Position numbers and translations under genes: made by a program
Shown here: positions 9,151 through 18,692 of the stretch, piece after piece
How positions within the stretch are numbered: position 1 is the first letter of the stretch
How the letters are laid out: each line of letters starts with the position of its first letter
The notes under the pieces: model-generated
What the model was told of the DNA's origin: nothing
Database searches by the model: none
What the model saw: the letters and a program-made list of their open reading frames with translations, nothing else
Assembly: GCA_965249895.1 (NCBI GenBank)
Contig: CBDFNC010000004.1
Span: 1,426,001 to 1,490,000 of the forward strand
Direction: 5' to 3'
Source of the DNA: CBDFNC01 sp965249895
Lineage (GTDB): Bacteria > Pseudomonadota > Gammaproteobacteria > Enterobacterales > CBDFNC01
DNA: 64,000 nt

Positions 9151-10320
9151 ATGCGTCTTCTATTTAGTGCTTGTGGGTTTGATTGCGGACAATCGGGAAT
9201 TTCTCAATATATGCAAAACGTCGCCGCAGAGTTGCTCAAACGGCATCATGTCACCGTAATTATTAGCGCCAGAGACAGGCAGCACTGGCCCATCAGCCAC
9301 CCTCGGCAAGAACTCGTAGAACTGCCCGGTTATTTAAACCACCCTGTCGCCAATATGGCCTATCATACCTGGTTACTACCTCGTTGGATCAAGCAGCAAC
9401 TTAAGACCACCCAGTTTGACGCCCTGTTCTTACCGGCTGCCAACCGCCGCGTATTAAGTCATTACCCCTTACCAACCGTAGCCACCTTCCATGATCTGTC
9501 GCAATGTCATATTGCCAATAAATATGATTTTCTTCGGATGCAGTACATCCGCCACCTGATCCCCAAATACCTGCAACCAAAAGCCAGTCTCTATCACCCC
9601 CGGCTTATTGCCGTCAGCAATAATACCCGAAAAGATATGGAGATATTTCTGCGCATTCCGGCGCGGCAGATAGGGGTTGCGCATAATGGCTACGATAAAA
9701 GCATGTTCAACGAACAACGGCCCGAAGACTGTGACCGGCGATTAAGACGCCTAGATCTCAGACCGGGCTATCTGCTATATGTTGCACGCATCGAATACCC
9801 TGGGAAAAATCATATCGGCCTGATCCAGGCATATGAAACTCTGCCAGCGCCCATTCGCCAAAAACATCCGCTGGTTTTTGTGGGCGCCGCTTGGTCAAGT
9901 GCCGAGGTGGTGTTTAAACGCATCGCCCACTCCCCGGCTGCCGACACCATCAAAGTACTGGGTTACGTGAATAGCAAGGATCTCCCCAGCCTGTACCACG
10001 GCGCGGCAATCACAGTAATGCCATCATTTTATGAGGGGTTCGGGCTTCCTCTGGTGGAAGCCATGGCCTGTGCAACTCCCGTAACCTGCTCTAACAGGGG
10101 GGCTATGCCTGAAGTTGTCGGCGACGCAGCCCTGTGTTTTGACCCACAAAGCCCAATCAGTATCGCGCATTGTCTGCGACAAATATTAACGGAGCCGCCT
10201 TTTCAACATCATCTGGTCCAACTGGGGCTAAAGCGGGTGAAAGCATTCGATTGGGGCCTTCATGTTAATCAATTACTCGAATCCTTAGACAGCTACAAGA
10301 TAAACCCGAGGGCTGCTTAA
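9151..10320 (+). CDS. Glycosyltransferase family 4
   Basis: The 389-residue GT-B enzyme starts MRLLFSACGFDCGQSGISQYMQNV (G-S/G-I acceptor loop), has VATFHDLSQCH, LIAVSNNTRKDM, LYVARIEYPGKNHIGLI and the donor motif EX7E in FYEGFGLPLVEAMACATPV. This pattern is the mannosyl/rhamnosyl-transferase-like subgroup with GxPEVVGDAAL after the motif. An AGAGG ribosome site is 8 bases before the ATG. It is spaced 66 bases after the preceding GT4 and 31 before the next. Confidence 0.9.
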   Translation: MRLLFSACGFDCGQSGISQYMQNVAAELLKRHHVTVIISARDRQHWPISHPRQELVELPGYLNHPVANMAYHTWLLPRWIKQQLKTTQFDALFLPAANRRVLSHYPLPTVATFHDLSQCHIANKYDFLRMQYIRHLIPKYLQPKASLYHPRLIAVSNNTRKDMEIFLRIPARQIGVAHNGYDKSMFNEQRPEDCDRRLRRLDLRPGYLLYVARIEYPGKNHIGLIQAYETLPAPIRQKHPLVFVGAAWSSAEVVFKRIAHSPAADTIKVLGYVNSKDLPSLYHGAAITVMPSFYEGFGLPLVEAMACATPVTCSNRGAMPEVVGDAALCFDPQSPISIAHCLRQILTEPPFQHHLVQLGLKRVKAFDWGLHVNQLLESLDSYKINPRAA

Positions 10321-10351
10321 TAAGCGTTTTTAATACCGAACGGAGGAAACA

Positions 10352-11602
10352 ATGATGAAAATACTGTTTGTAACCCCTTATATTCCTTATCCCCTGAATT
10401 GCGGCACACACCAGCGCGTGTTTAACCTGTTGAAGGCCGTCTGCGCCGAGCATGAGGTCATGTTTTTTAGCCTTACCCATAGCGAAACTGAAGTAGCCGT
10501 GGCAGCCGAGCTGGAGTCACAACTCGTATTTAGCAAATTTATCACTCAGCCCATCCGGGTAAAACCCTGGCGCAACCTGGCAAGGCGACTTTTTGACCCC
10601 CTCCCCGACACGCTCAACCATTGGCTAGACAGCAAGGTAAGTAGCGCTCTAAAAGCATTAACCCGGGATACCCCATTCGACCTGGTGCACTGTGTAGATA
10701 TTTGTATGACCCAGTATTTTCAGGGCATAGACTGCCGGTGCCCGGTAGTTACCGACCATAGCCGGGTTGATAGCGAATACCAGTTGGAGCAACTTCCTTA
10801 TCTGAGTGGCTGGAAGCGACGCTTATCGGCCTGGGAAAACTTGATTAAAACCCGCAGGTTCGAGAGACTATTGAATAGCCAATTTCCATGGCATGTGGTG
10901 TGTTCACAGGAGGACAAACAATATATCTTGCAGCATCAACAGCCTGAAATCCCGCCACTGGTATTAGAAAACGGCTTCGACGCCGATTATTTTTACCCCC
11001 AACAAAAACCCGAAAATGACCATCCAACCTTAGTCTTTACCGGCACCATGGACTACCAACCGAATCTGGATGGCATGCGCTGGTTTATCCAGGTTATCTG
11101 GCCTGAGATATTATCCAAGCTTGCCAACGCCCGATTACTAATCGTTGGCAGCAAACCAACTGCGGAAGTAACCGCCTGGCAAAACGGCGAGCAAGTTATC
11201 GTCACTGGTGAAGTGGCCGATATTCGCCCTTATTACGCCATGGCTGACGTCTACATTTGTCCACTTCGAATTGGCGGGGGTACACGATTAAAACTGGTTG
11301 AAGCCCTGGCCATGGAGCGCCCTGTAGTCAGTACCAGAGTGGGCGCTCAGGGTTTAGCGTTATGCGATCAGCAACATATTTGCTATGCCGACAATGCGTC
11401 CCAATTTGCGAATTGCATTTTGAAACTTCTCGACGACTCGCAACTCTCATCTAAAATATCAACACAAGGTTCTGACTTTATACGAGAAAATTACGACTGG
11501 AAAGATTTGGCACGGAGATTGATTAGGTATTACCAGGAGAATAGAAAAAACACCTGGAGCAATACCCATGACAAAAAAACTAACTCTGTTTGCATTTATT
11601 GA
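10352..11602 (+). CDS. Glycosyltransferase family 4 (GGGTRLK-type donor site)
   Basis: The 416-residue protein begins MMKILFVTPYIPYPLNCGTHQRVFNLL. It has the donor-side sequence FTGTMDYQPNLDGMRWFI and RIGGGTRLKLVEALAMERPVVST, in which the first Glu of the usual EX7E is replaced by Gly-Gly. That layout is common in the subfamily often annotated as sugar transferases next to exosortase or EPS systems. GGAGG lies 5 bases before the first of two ATG codons. The 3' end overlaps the next gene by 35 bases in another frame, so translation is probably coupled. Confidence 0.88.
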   Translation: MMKILFVTPYIPYPLNCGTHQRVFNLLKAVCAEHEVMFFSLTHSETEVAVAAELESQLVFSKFITQPIRVKPWRNLARRLFDPLPDTLNHWLDSKVSSALKALTRDTPFDLVHCVDICMTQYFQGIDCRCPVVTDHSRVDSEYQLEQLPYLSGWKRRLSAWENLIKTRRFERLLNSQFPWHVVCSQEDKQYILQHQQPEIPPLVLENGFDADYFYPQQKPENDHPTLVFTGTMDYQPNLDGMRWFIQVIWPEILSKLANARLLIVGSKPTAEVTAWQNGEQVIVTGEVADIRPYYAMADVYICPLRIGGGTRLKLVEALAMERPVVSTRVGAQGLALCDQQHICYADNASQFANCILKLLDDSQLSSKISTQGSDFIRENYDWKDLARRLIRYYQENRKNTWSNTHDKKTNSVCIY

Positions 11603-12710
11603 CGCGTTTGGCTGGGAAATCTATCAGCGCTATGGATTTCTTGATGGGATTATTCAACATGCCCGGCCATTACAAACCACATTTGGTTTTTCTTCCGGCG
11701 CCGATCCGTCCATTCTAACGGGTCGTTTTCCCGACCAGCATACCCACTGGTCCTGCTTTAATTACAATCCACAACAATCCCCATTTAAGCCGTTAAAGTA
11801 TCTGTCATTGCTGCCAGGTGCTATTTTTGACCGGGGACGCGTCCGCCACTGGTTAAGTAAAATCATGGCCAAGGCGTATGGTTACACAGGCTATTTCGAG
11901 TTGTACTCGGTGCCTTTTGCCCACCTGCCTTACTTTGACTATCTGGAAAAACGCGACTATTTCGTCCCCGGCGGCATAATGGCCACGGATACCATATTCG
12001 ACTGGTGCGTAGCCAAAGACATTACTTATTACTGCTCAAACTGGCGCCACAGTGAACAAGAGATCCTGGCCAGCAACCGCGCTGAAATTGAAAAAGGTCA
12101 AACCCGGTTTAACTATGTTTATTTACCCAGACTCGATGGCATCATGCATCAATATGGCACCTGTCATCCCGCAGTTGAAAAGCAGATCCATTGGTTAGAC
12201 CAACAAATACGCTCCTTGTATAAACTGGCCCAAGATAACTACCAAGAAGTAGCACTCTACATTATTTCCGATCACGGCATGAAAGATGTCACCGGTGATA
12301 TCGACCTTATCTCCTATATCCAGGCTACCGGGTTGATATACGGTAAAGACTACGTGGCCATGTACGACTCCACCATGGCGCGCTTTTGGTTTATCAACCC
12401 GGACGCACAAACCATCATACGTCAGGTGCTTAACGGAATAACCCGAGGCAGCATAATCGAAGACGATGAACTAAAAAAGATGCATGTTTATTTCGACGAT
12501 CATCGCTTTGGTGAACTGTTCTTTTTGATGGATCCGGGCATGCTTATCACACCTTGTTACATGGGCCTTAAATCCATTCCCGGTATGCATGGCTATCATC
12601 CACAAGACAAACACTCCTACGCGATGATCGCCGCCAATAAACCCATTCGCCAGGATGTAACAAGTATCACTGATATTCGCGGAATCATTGAGCATGAACT
12701 CCGCAACTGA
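11568..12710 (+). CDS. Alkaline-phosphatase-superfamily phosphodiesterase/phosphotransferase-like protein
   Basis: The 380-residue product shows the alkaline phosphatase superfamily metal pattern: FIDAFGW with Asp12, a nucleophile region GFSSGADPSILTG near residues 38-50, ISDHGMKDV near 228 with the paired Asp and His, and GMHGYHP near 341 for the last His. The nearest well-known branch is type I phosphodiesterase/nucleotide pyrophosphatase. There is no signal peptide, so it should be cytoplasmic. In a polysaccharide locus it could add or remove a phospho-substituent or hydrolyse a nucleotide sugar. That role is inferred from context. It overlaps genes on both sides (35 and 17 bases). Confidence 0.75.
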   Translation: MTKKLTLFAFIDAFGWEIYQRYGFLDGIIQHARPLQTTFGFSSGADPSILTGRFPDQHTHWSCFNYNPQQSPFKPLKYLSLLPGAIFDRGRVRHWLSKIMAKAYGYTGYFELYSVPFAHLPYFDYLEKRDYFVPGGIMATDTIFDWCVAKDITYYCSNWRHSEQEILASNRAEIEKGQTRFNYVYLPRLDGIMHQYGTCHPAVEKQIHWLDQQIRSLYKLAQDNYQEVALYIISDHGMKDVTGDIDLISYIQATGLIYGKDYVAMYDSTMARFWFINPDAQTIIRQVLNGITRGSIIEDDELKKMHVYFDDHRFGELFFLMDPGMLITPCYMGLKSIPGMHGYHPQDKHSYAMIAANKPIRQDVTSITDIRGIIEHELRN

Positions 12711-14691
12711 ATTATCCTCCGGCGAGGACAACCAGGTTGAAGCCAGCGGTCTGAATATCGACCTGGCTGTTCTGTGGTCTCAGCTAAAGGGAAAAATATG
12801 GCTACCTTTTGTGGTGGCCATGATATTCGGAGGTCTGGCTCTGGTGATGGCGAAGTCTTTGATTAAAGACAGCTGGAAAGCCAATACCATCATCATTCGC
12901 CACCAGAAAAACATGTCATCACAGTCGGATATTCCTTACCTGTATTTGCAAATCGACTTTAATACAGTAATGCAAACTATTTTGGTAAGGGATCACCTGA
13001 AGCGGGTCATCGACAGATTGCAGCTTTCCCTGACCCCGGAGGATTTGTACTCAAGTATCGACATCAGCCGGGGGAACCGATCAGACATTATTAATATATC
13101 CGCCACCTGGCAGCAGCCCAAGATGGCTGTAAAAGTATCGAATATGGTCAGTGCTGTTTTTCTCGAATCCTATTCCAGTGTGCAAAACTCAGCAGCGCAA
13201 AAGGTAAACAGCTATTTCCTGAAAGAACTTTCAGCCACCCGCTCGGCACTACTTGACGCGGAGCAAGCCGAGTACGACTTCAGACAAAAGCACAACCTAG
13301 TGTCATTTGAAGAGCAGGTTGCCTCAAACTACCAAAAAATACAGACGCTGGAGATCAAATTTATTGAAAGCCAGGTGGCCACCAGCGAGAAAAGAGCCAA
13401 ACTGGAAGCCACTAGATCCAAACTTATCTCCATTCCTAAAGAGATCCCATTAGAAACCGTAGTGGCAGGAGCAAAGCTGAATCGTATCAGCGATCTGCGG
13501 GAAAGCTTGCAATTACTCCAACTCAGATATACCTCACAGAACCCTAAGGTCATGGCGATGCAACAAAAAATCGCCACTTTTCAAAATAATGCAGAAAGCC
13601 AGGATAAAAGCAGTGAGTCCAACACCAAAATCTATGGTCAAAACCCCCTTTATCTCAAGCTCGAGTTGGAAATAATCCATTATGAACTCGATCTATATGT
13701 CTCTGATCAGGCTCTGGAAGGTTATCGCCTTGCCATTAATGAGACTAAGAAAATATTACTGCGCTTAAGTGAACTAAAACAGGAATACCAGCGTCATCGC
13801 GATCAAATGAATGAATATCGAAACCTGGTGAACACACTAGAAGGCCGGGTCACAGATTCAAAACTGGCGCTGGAGTCAAATATCAGCGACTTCGAAATTA
13901 TCGAAAACGCCTTACCCCCTAAATACCCTGAGCGTTCACACCGTAAGCTGATTGCCATCGCCGCTGCCCTGCTTAGTTTTACCCTCAGTGCCTGCATTCT
14001 GCTGGCCAGGGTTATTTTTGATCCCAGCGTAAAAAACCGCAGTGACATCACTCAGGATCGCTTGCTGGGGTTACTGCCCGATAAGGACGGTGTAGAAGAA
14101 AGCATTTATTACTGCGCTTTTCAGGAGTTTTTTAGCAACCTTGAGCAACTTCGTGAGCAAGCTGGCAAGAAAAATAAACTCATCACCATAAGCGGCGCCC
14201 AGCAGAACGAAGGCAAGTCCACCATAGCCAATGCCCTCACCGAAGTTTACCTACGTCAGGGAAAACGTGTCCTGTATATAGAATCTATCGATGAAAGCTT
14301 TGGTGTGGAGCAGGCAGTACTGAACCCCTTTATTTACGGACAAAAGCAAGATTGGCAGCCCCTCTCCATCGCCGACGGTATCGACAAAGCCTACTTCGTT
14401 TGTGATCAAGGGATCTATTTAAACTACCTAGATAAAGCCGGCTTCGAAGAGACTCTCAGCCACATTTCCAAGGGTTATGACGTGGTTCTCTGGGAGCTGT
14501 TCCCGGCCCAGCGGCACCTGCAACTTTACAGAGTCATTAATAGTTCACCAGCCGCTATCTTACTGGTGGCAAAAAGTCTGTTTACCCGCAAAGACAGCCT
14601 GAGCCGGGTGATCAATTACCTGGGTGAAAAAAACATCAAACCCATCGGCATCCTGCTTAATCAAGTGCCTAAGGATATCTACCATGTTTAA
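12694..14691 (+). CDS. Wzc-like polysaccharide co-polymerase with degenerate tyrosine-kinase domain
   Basis: The N-terminal half is a Wzz/PCP domain: a first membrane segment around residues 33-55, a periplasmic region with coiled coils (~170-440), and a second membrane segment around 450-470. The C-terminal ~190 residues are BY-kinase-like with a Walker A of NEGKST in ITISGAQQNEGKST. The Walker A' is altered (VLYIESIDES instead of hhhDxDxR), Walker B reads DVVLWELFP, and no C-terminal tyrosine cluster is present. So it is likely a chain-length regulator with little or no kinase activity. A TTG at 12688 is possible, but ATG 12694 with GGAA upstream is preferred. It overlaps the upstream gene by 17 bases and the Wza-like gene by 8. 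Confidence 0.85.
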   Translation: MNSATELSSGEDNQVEASGLNIDLAVLWSQLKGKIWLPFVVAMIFGGLALVMAKSLIKDSWKANTIIIRHQKNMSSQSDIPYLYLQIDFNTVMQTILVRDHLKRVIDRLQLSLTPEDLYSSIDISRGNRSDIINISATWQQPKMAVKVSNMVSAVFLESYSSVQNSAAQKVNSYFLKELSATRSALLDAEQAEYDFRQKHNLVSFEEQVASNYQKIQTLEIKFIESQVATSEKRAKLEATRSKLISIPKEIPLETVVAGAKLNRISDLRESLQLLQLRYTSQNPKVMAMQQKIATFQNNAESQDKSSESNTKIYGQNPLYLKLELEIIHYELDLYVSDQALEGYRLAINETKKILLRLSELKQEYQRHRDQMNEYRNLVNTLEGRVTDSKLALESNISDFEIIENALPPKYPERSHRKLIAIAAALLSFTLSACILLARVIFDPSVKNRSDITQDRLLGLLPDKDGVEESIYYCAFQEFFSNLEQLREQAGKKNKLITISGAQQNEGKSTIANALTEVYLRQGKRVLYIESIDESFGVEQAVLNPFIYGQKQDWQPLSIADGIDKAYFVCDQGIYLNYLDKAGFEETLSHISKGYDVVLWELFPAQRHLQLYRVINSSPAAILLVAKSLFTRKDSLSRVINYLGEKNIKPIGILLNQVPKDIYHV

Positions 14692-15757
14692 CTTTATCCT
14701 GCTAAACAGCATAATCGCTCTGGCTCTGTTATTGTCCAGTTGTGCGGATCTTCGCCAGAGCAACCAAGCTCCCACCAAGCTGCCTTTGAACTTGCCGCAA
14801 TCTGCCGACGTAGAAACCATAGATGAACCATTACATGTATCTCAGCAGCGACTCGAACAACAGCTGTCCCAGTTGCATCAAGTGAAAGCCGGAATTTATG
14901 AAATTTCGGCGGGGGATAAATTTAATGTTTTTGTCTATGGCGAGCCGGATCTCGACAGCAAAGGGGTTATCGTAAAGTTAGACGGTAGCCTGACCTTTAA
15001 GCTTATCGGTGATGTGCAGATCGCGGGGAAAACAGTACCGCAGGCTACCGCGCTGATTGAGCAAAAATTACAGCGCTACATTCATTTCCCCAAAGTAACT
15101 CTGATGCCCTACGACATGCGTAGCGCATCCATTACCATCATTGGCAAAGTCAGTAGCCCAGGAGTGTATTACTTTGACGGCTCTCTCAGGGCCGCCGAAG
15201 CCATTGGTCTGGCTGGTGGTTTATCCATAGGTATTTTTGATAACAATACCATTGAATTGGCGGATCTTGAGCACTCGTATATTCAGCGTGGAAAGCAACT
15301 GCTGCCTGTTGATTTGGCACAACTGATCCACAAGGGAGACTTAAATCACAACGTGCCTCTGGTAGACGGCGACTACGTTTATATCGCGTCCGCCATGAGT
15401 CAGGAAGTGTTTATCACAGGTGAAGTCAATCAACCCGGCTATTTTGGTTACAGCGAGCGCATGACCCTGGCACGTCTGGTCTCAAAAGCCGAAGGTGTAC
15501 TGCTCTCCGCCAACAGTCACGTACTGGTGATCCGCGGCAACATCAAACATCCGCGGGTTTACAAGGTCAACATCAATAAAATCCTCCACGGTGAAACCCG
15601 GGACTTCCTGATCCAGCCCAACGATGTGGTTTATGTGCCTAAAAGTATGATCGGGTCATGGAATGCACTACTCACCCAGGTGATGCCGTCACTGGAATCC
15701 TTGCTTACCACCTTATTGCTCGACCGAAGTATTTACGACTATCAGCTGCGTAACTAA
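14684..15757 (+). CDS. Wza-like outer-membrane polysaccharide export lipoprotein
   Basis: From ATG 14684 the protein has a lipoprotein signal ending LLLSSC, with Cys20 as the lipid-modified residue. An upstream in-frame ATG at 14624 would bury this signal and is rejected. The poly-export domain follows (GIYEISAGDKFNVFVYGEPDLD near residue 68), then SLB-type beta-grasp domains, one ending GKVSSPGVYYFDGSLRAAEAIGLAGG and a second at EVFITGEVNQPGYFGY. At 357 residues it is close to the usual Wza size. It should form the outer-membrane exit pore with the co-polymerase encoded just upstream, with which it overlaps by 8 bases. Confidence 0.9.
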   Translation: MFNFILLNSIIALALLLSSCADLRQSNQAPTKLPLNLPQSADVETIDEPLHVSQQRLEQQLSQLHQVKAGIYEISAGDKFNVFVYGEPDLDSKGVIVKLDGSLTFKLIGDVQIAGKTVPQATALIEQKLQRYIHFPKVTLMPYDMRSASITIIGKVSSPGVYYFDGSLRAAEAIGLAGGLSIGIFDNNTIELADLEHSYIQRGKQLLPVDLAQLIHKGDLNHNVPLVDGDYVYIASAMSQEVFITGEVNQPGYFGYSERMTLARLVSKAEGVLLSANSHVLVIRGNIKHPRVYKVNINKILHGETRDFLIQPNDVVYVPKSMIGSWNALLTQVMPSLESLLTTLLLDRSIYDYQLRN

Positions 15758-15766
15758 GGAGAGGTT

Positions 15767-17122
15767 ATGTCTGAATTCAAATACCTCATCTTTTTTATGA
15801 CCTTGATTGTGGGGGTGCCGATTGGATATCTGTGCTGCTTGCATTCAAAAGCCTGCGAGAAGCTGGTGTTTTTCCTGGTGATATTTTTCACCTGCGAGAT
15901 GGTGGATATTAACTTTGTATCCATGGAAACCTATCGCGGCACCACCAAAGGTTTTGAATTAGGCATGGTGGATATTTCGCTTTACATTCTGCTGTGTCTG
16001 GTGGTTAAGCGCAGACACCGCTTTCCCATCGCCCGACTTCCGCCAGGCTCAGTACTTTACCTGATGTATTTTCTGTTTAGCCTGGCATCCACCATTAATG
16101 CCGATATGGGTATCTATTCTGCCTTCGAAATTCTAAAGATGTTACGCATGTATCTCTATTTTTGGACCATAGCGAATTACCTGCGTAATGAGCAGCAACT
16201 GCGCTGGCTGATGACCACCATAGGTGCAATTATCGTTTACATTTTTCTCTCGGTAATAAAGCAGAAATACCTGCTTGGCATATTTCAATGTCAGGGCCCC
16301 TTCCCCCACCAGAACTCATTGGTCATGTACGTGTCTATCTTTGGCGCCATGGCCCACGCTTATCTGCTCAATGTTCCGGGAACCCGCAGCTGGCTTTGGT
16401 TTATCATCTTTGGCATGGCTGCCGTGTGTATACTTGCAACCCTTTCTCGTGCCGGTTTGGCCTTGTTTATTTTGAACAGCCTGATGGTCTTTTCCATTTC
16501 ACTGTTAAGTAAAAACAAAAGCCCCACCGTCAGAAAGCGTCGCCTGACCCTGTTAATCATTTTGCCTTTCGCCGGTACTTTAGTGTTGGCCAAGGCCTCT
16601 GACACCATAGTTGAACGTATCACCACGGCGCCGGAAGAGTCAAAAATGGTGCGTGTTCAACTGGCCATAGCAGCTGTCAACATGGCCAACGATAAGGTGC
16701 TTGGTGTGGGGTTAAACAACTTCGGACATAAAATAAATCCACCCTACCCCTACTCATCACACATCCCTATGGCCAACAAGGACGATCCCGATGAGAAGAA
16801 TGGCCTGGTGGAAACTGTTTATTTGATGATAGCGGCAGAGACAGGCTGGCTGAACCTGGGGATTTTTATCACTATGCTGCTGTTCTTTTATACCAAAAAT
16901 ATCAAAAACTACTTTCGGTTTAAAGATTCTCCAGTGCGCTTTATCAGCATTGGTCTGTTTGCCGCCCTGACCTGTATTTATCTGCAATCCACCCTCGAGT
17001 GGGTCCTCAAGCAGACAAATAACTTTTATCAATTAATGCTGGTATTTGCGGTGATCGCAGCCATGGATTTAATGACCCAACAAGGAGCTGTCAATGGACA
17101 AGCAAAGAGAAAGAGATGCTAA
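15767..17122 (+). CDS. Wzy-like polymerase / O-antigen ligase family membrane protein
   Basis: The 451-residue protein has about eleven hydrophobic segments and a long periplasmic loop (residues ~280-350) with VLGVGLNNFG and a NGLVETVYLMIAAETGW segment. These are the hallmarks of the Wzy_C/O-antigen-ligase family, where the loop carries the catalytic arginine or histidine residues. It probably polymerises lipid-linked repeat units after flipping by the Wzx protein encoded at 18671. An AAGGAGAGG ribosome site precedes the ATG. Ligase and polymerase cannot be told apart by sequence, but presence of Wzx, Wza and a co-polymerase makes polymerase more likely. Confidence 0.85.
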   Translation: MSEFKYLIFFMTLIVGVPIGYLCCLHSKACEKLVFFLVIFFTCEMVDINFVSMETYRGTTKGFELGMVDISLYILLCLVVKRRHRFPIARLPPGSVLYLMYFLFSLASTINADMGIYSAFEILKMLRMYLYFWTIANYLRNEQQLRWLMTTIGAIIVYIFLSVIKQKYLLGIFQCQGPFPHQNSLVMYVSIFGAMAHAYLLNVPGTRSWLWFIIFGMAAVCILATLSRAGLALFILNSLMVFSISLLSKNKSPTVRKRRLTLLIILPFAGTLVLAKASDTIVERITTAPEESKMVRVQLAIAAVNMANDKVLGVGLNNFGHKINPPYPYSSHIPMANKDDPDEKNGLVETVYLMIAAETGWLNLGIFITMLLFFYTKNIKNYFRFKDSPVRFISIGLFAALTCIYLQSTLEWVLKQTNNFYQLMLVFAVIAAMDLMTQQGAVNGQAKRKRC

Positions 17123-17492
17123 TTATTTTTTCCAGCAGCTCACTCCCGGTGTTGCAGCCAGCTTATCCCGTGAGCAGCGCCAGGAGTTCCTGCGGATATT
17201 AAACCGGGCGGTATCGGTGCCCAGCCAGAAGTTGCTCTCATTCCAGCTAAGCTTCTGGTTTTTTAAGCATTTCTACCTGGTGGTTTACTGGGGAATCGAT
17301 TCTCGCTTTAGGGAGCGCACCAAAACCATGCCCATTGTCAGCGGTTTGCTGGCCAACGGCACCGTTATCTTTTCCAAAGGGTTATTTATTGTACTGGCCT
17401 GTTTAATCACCTTGTGGGTTGCTTACGAAGTGAAGTCATTGCTTGGTATCAACCTGTTTAAGAATTTTCATCTTGTTGATTTATTTAGGTAA
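17094..17492 (+). CDS. Small membrane protein of unknown function
   Basis: This 132-residue protein is not recognised. It starts with a polar, glutamine-rich helical part (residues 1-45), has a moderately hydrophobic aromatic stretch (FWFFKHFYLVVYWGI near 54-68) and one clear membrane helix (GLFIVLACLITLWVAYEV near 97-114). AAGGAG stands 7 bases before the ATG, and the gene overlaps the Wzy-like gene by 29 bases, which supports that it is real. It could be an accessory of the polymerase, as inferred only from position. Confidence 0.65.
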   Translation: MDKQRERDANYFFQQLTPGVAASLSREQRQEFLRILNRAVSVPSQKLLSFQLSFWFFKHFYLVVYWGIDSRFRERTKTMPIVSGLLANGTVIFSKGLFIVLACLITLWVAYEVKSLLGINLFKNFHLVDLFR

Positions 17493-17498
17493 TATGCT

Positions 17499-18692
17499 AT
17501 GAAAAAACTAAACATCCTGATAATCAGTAATTATTACCCACCGTTTCACATAGGGGGTTATGAACTTGCCTGCAAAGATACGGTGGAGTACTTGTGTGGT
17601 AAAGGGCACCGGGTAACCGTGCTGACAGGGAATAAAGGTAGAACGACTCAAACAACCGACCACGGGACGAGCCCAGTGCACCGGGAGCTCAGTTATATCG
17701 ATTATGATAATCCGGGTTATTACCAACAGGCTCAGGTAGAAGCATTTAACTACCAGGTCAGTCAGCATTACATCAACCGGATATCACCCGACCTTATCTA
17801 CCTGTGGAATCAGCAATACCTATCCCTGGCGCCATCACTGGCCAGCCAACACAGCGGTATCGCCAAACTCTATGAAATTGGTGACTTTTGGCCCTGTGCT
17901 TATATCCGCCCCGGTTTTATCAATGCCCTCAAGCGCAAGCTGAAACGCTGGGTCCCCGGCCTGACTGGCGGACAGTTCGATTTCGGCCCATGTATCGCCT
18001 GCTCCCACTGGGTTGGCAAAGCCATACAGGAACAACTCAATGCCAGAGATGTGCAAGTCGTACACAACGGCACCAGAGTGGGTGCCGAGCCACGCAGACG
18101 CCAAAAACAGCTAACCTCTTTTCTGTTTGCCGGGCGTTTATGCCAAATTAAAGGGATTGAACAAAGCCTGCGGGCATTTCGTTTATTGTTAGACAGAGTC
18201 CCGGACAAGCTACTTCGTTTAACCTGTATTGGTCCAATAGACCCTCAATACCAACAGATTATCGAGCAGAAGATCTGCCAGTTACGGCTCGATGAACATG
18301 TGCAACTATTGCCTGCCACCGACAATATGGTGCCCGTCTACCGACAACATGATGTGCTGCTTATGCCCACCTTAATGCCAGAGCCTTTTGGCCTGGTTAT
18401 CATAGAAGCCATGGCAAACGGCCTGGCAGTCATCGCCAGTAATCGTTACGGACCTGCCGAAATAATTAACAACAATAAGCTGGGCACGCTTATCGATCCG
18501 AATGATCCCAAAGCCATTGCAGATGCCATGGCACAATTGATCACGGACCCTGGTCGTTATAAGGCAATAACCAAAGCCGGCTATCACTATGTAAGCACTC
18601 ACTTTCGACTGGAGATAGTAAAGGAAAAGGTGGAACAGGTTCTGCTCGACACCGTAGAGGAGCATGCTTTATGTCTCGCGCTAAACAGCTAA
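17499..18692 (+). CDS. Glycosyltransferase family 4
   Basis: GT-B glycosyltransferase of 397 residues. The start KLNILIISNYYPPFHIGGYELAC and the donor domain FLFAGRLCQIKGIEQSL with EX7E in PEPFGLVIIEAMANGLAVIAS are standard. The short segment between domains (YEIGDFWPCAYIRPGF) is typical of the branch with an N-terminal PPxxGGxE loop. The start codon has only a weak ribosome site but lies 6 bases after the preceding stop. The 3' end overlaps the flippase gene by 22 bases. Confidence 0.88.
   Translation: MKKLNILIISNYYPPFHIGGYELACKDTVEYLCGKGHRVTVLTGNKGRTTQTTDHGTSPVHRELSYIDYDNPGYYQQAQVEAFNYQVSQHYINRISPDLIYLWNQQYLSLAPSLASQHSGIAKLYEIGDFWPCAYIRPGFINALKRKLKRWVPGLTGGQFDFGPCIACSHWVGKAIQEQLNARDVQVVHNGTRVGAEPRRRQKQLTSFLFAGRLCQIKGIEQSLRAFRLLLDRVPDKLLRLTCIGPIDPQYQQIIEQKICQLRLDEHVQLLPATDNMVPVYRQHDVLLMPTLMPEPFGLVIIEAMANGLAVIASNRYGPAEIINNNKLGTLIDPNDPKAIADAMAQLITDPGRYKAITKAGYHYVSTHFRLEIVKEKVEQVLLDTVEEHALCLALNS

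Noticed and set aside
12688..12693. TTG start for the Wzc-like protein
   Set aside because: The ATG six bases later has a better-placed GGAA and avoids a rare start.
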